DNA from: Actinomycetes bacterium | Lineage (GTDB): Bacteria; Actinomycetota; Actinomycetes; S36-B12; UBA5976 | Reading direction: 5' to 3' | DNA: 6,124 bases | Assembly: GCA_021784375.1 (NCBI GenBank) | Contig: JAJXSV010000140.1 | Location: forward strand, 1 to 6,124 | In this document: one piece after another, positions 6,073 to 6,124 of the stretch | Layout of the letters: every line of letters begins with the position of its first letter | How positions within the stretch are numbered: position 1 is the stretch's first letter | Notes under the pieces: generated by a model | The model's input: the letters and a program-made list of their open reading frames with translations, nothing else | Told to the model about the DNA's origin: nothing | Databases searched by the model: none | Program-made: the position numbers and the translations under genes

Positions 6073-6124
6073 TCAGCGGCCGATCTCATGCTTCAGGGCA
6101 TCGGGCTCCGCGCCGCCAGCCATG
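6073..6124 (-). CDS. Probable C-terminal end of a convergent gene (3' end only)
   Basis: On the minus strand the frame entering from the right edge reads MAGGAEPDALKHEIGR and stops at TGA (6073-6075). Third codon positions are mostly G or C, as in the real genes here. The stop falls 11 bases from the long hairpin, mirroring the layout at 410-482. Only 16 codons are visible, so the product cannot be named; the first ATG shown may be internal. A chance open stretch is possible over so short a length. Confidence 0.45.
   Translation of the reverse strand, partial: MAGGAEPDALKHEIGR

Noticed and set aside
1..6124. CRISPR arrays, tRNA/rRNA genes, insertion sequences or attachment sites
   Set aside because: I saw no regularly spaced repeats, no tRNA-like cloverleaf or rRNA sequence, no transposase frame and no flanking direct repeats. 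The two long inverted repeats are best explained as terminators.

Overview
The window is a GC-rich bacterial segment with GC-rich third codon positions, compact genes, two long hairpins without T-tracts between convergent genes, and one probably leaderless gene behind a TANNNT -10 box. This combination suggests a high-GC actinobacterium. That is an inference, because no rRNA or other taxonomic marker is present.

Layout. (1) Positions 1-410, plus strand: the C-terminal part of a GntR/HutC-type repressor, consisting of its UTRA ligand-binding domain; the DNA-binding half lies off the left edge. (2) Positions 416-462: a perfect 20-bp hairpin that probably ends transcription from both sides. (3) Positions 4937 down to 482, minus strand: a three-gene operon, iolD, mmsA/iolA and a transaldolase-superfamily gene. 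IolD and MmsA overlap by ATGA, and the last gene starts 14 bases after mmsA. (4) Positions 4938-5064: a divergent control region holding an 18-bp inverted repeat of the kind bound by HutC-type GntR repressors. (5) Positions 5065-6015, plus strand: an RmlD-like extended short-chain dehydrogenase/reductase. (6) Positions 6023-6061: a second long hairpin. (7) From 6073 to the right edge, minus strand: the probable last 16 codons of a further gene.

How the genes work together. IolD (ring opening of trihydroxycyclohexanedione) and MmsA/IolA (malonate semialdehyde to acetyl-CoA) are an early and the final step of myo-inositol catabolism, so this is most likely part of an inositol-use locus. The genes for dehydrogenation, dehydration, isomerisation, phosphorylation and aldol cleavage (iolG, iolE, iolB, iolC, iolJ) are not in the window. 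The UTRA-domain regulator could be the inositol-responsive repressor, and the inverted repeat its operator.

The most interesting item is the third operon gene. It keeps the transaldolase Schiff-base lysine but has glutamine where transaldolases have the acid/base glutamate, as in fructose-6-phosphate aldolase. It also differs at other sugar-binding positions and carries an insertion of about 17 residues. It sits directly behind the dehydrogenase that would consume malonate semialdehyde. It is therefore a candidate class I aldolase standing in for IolJ, the 2-deoxy-5-keto-gluconate-6-phosphate aldolase. This is a hypothesis, not a demonstrated function.
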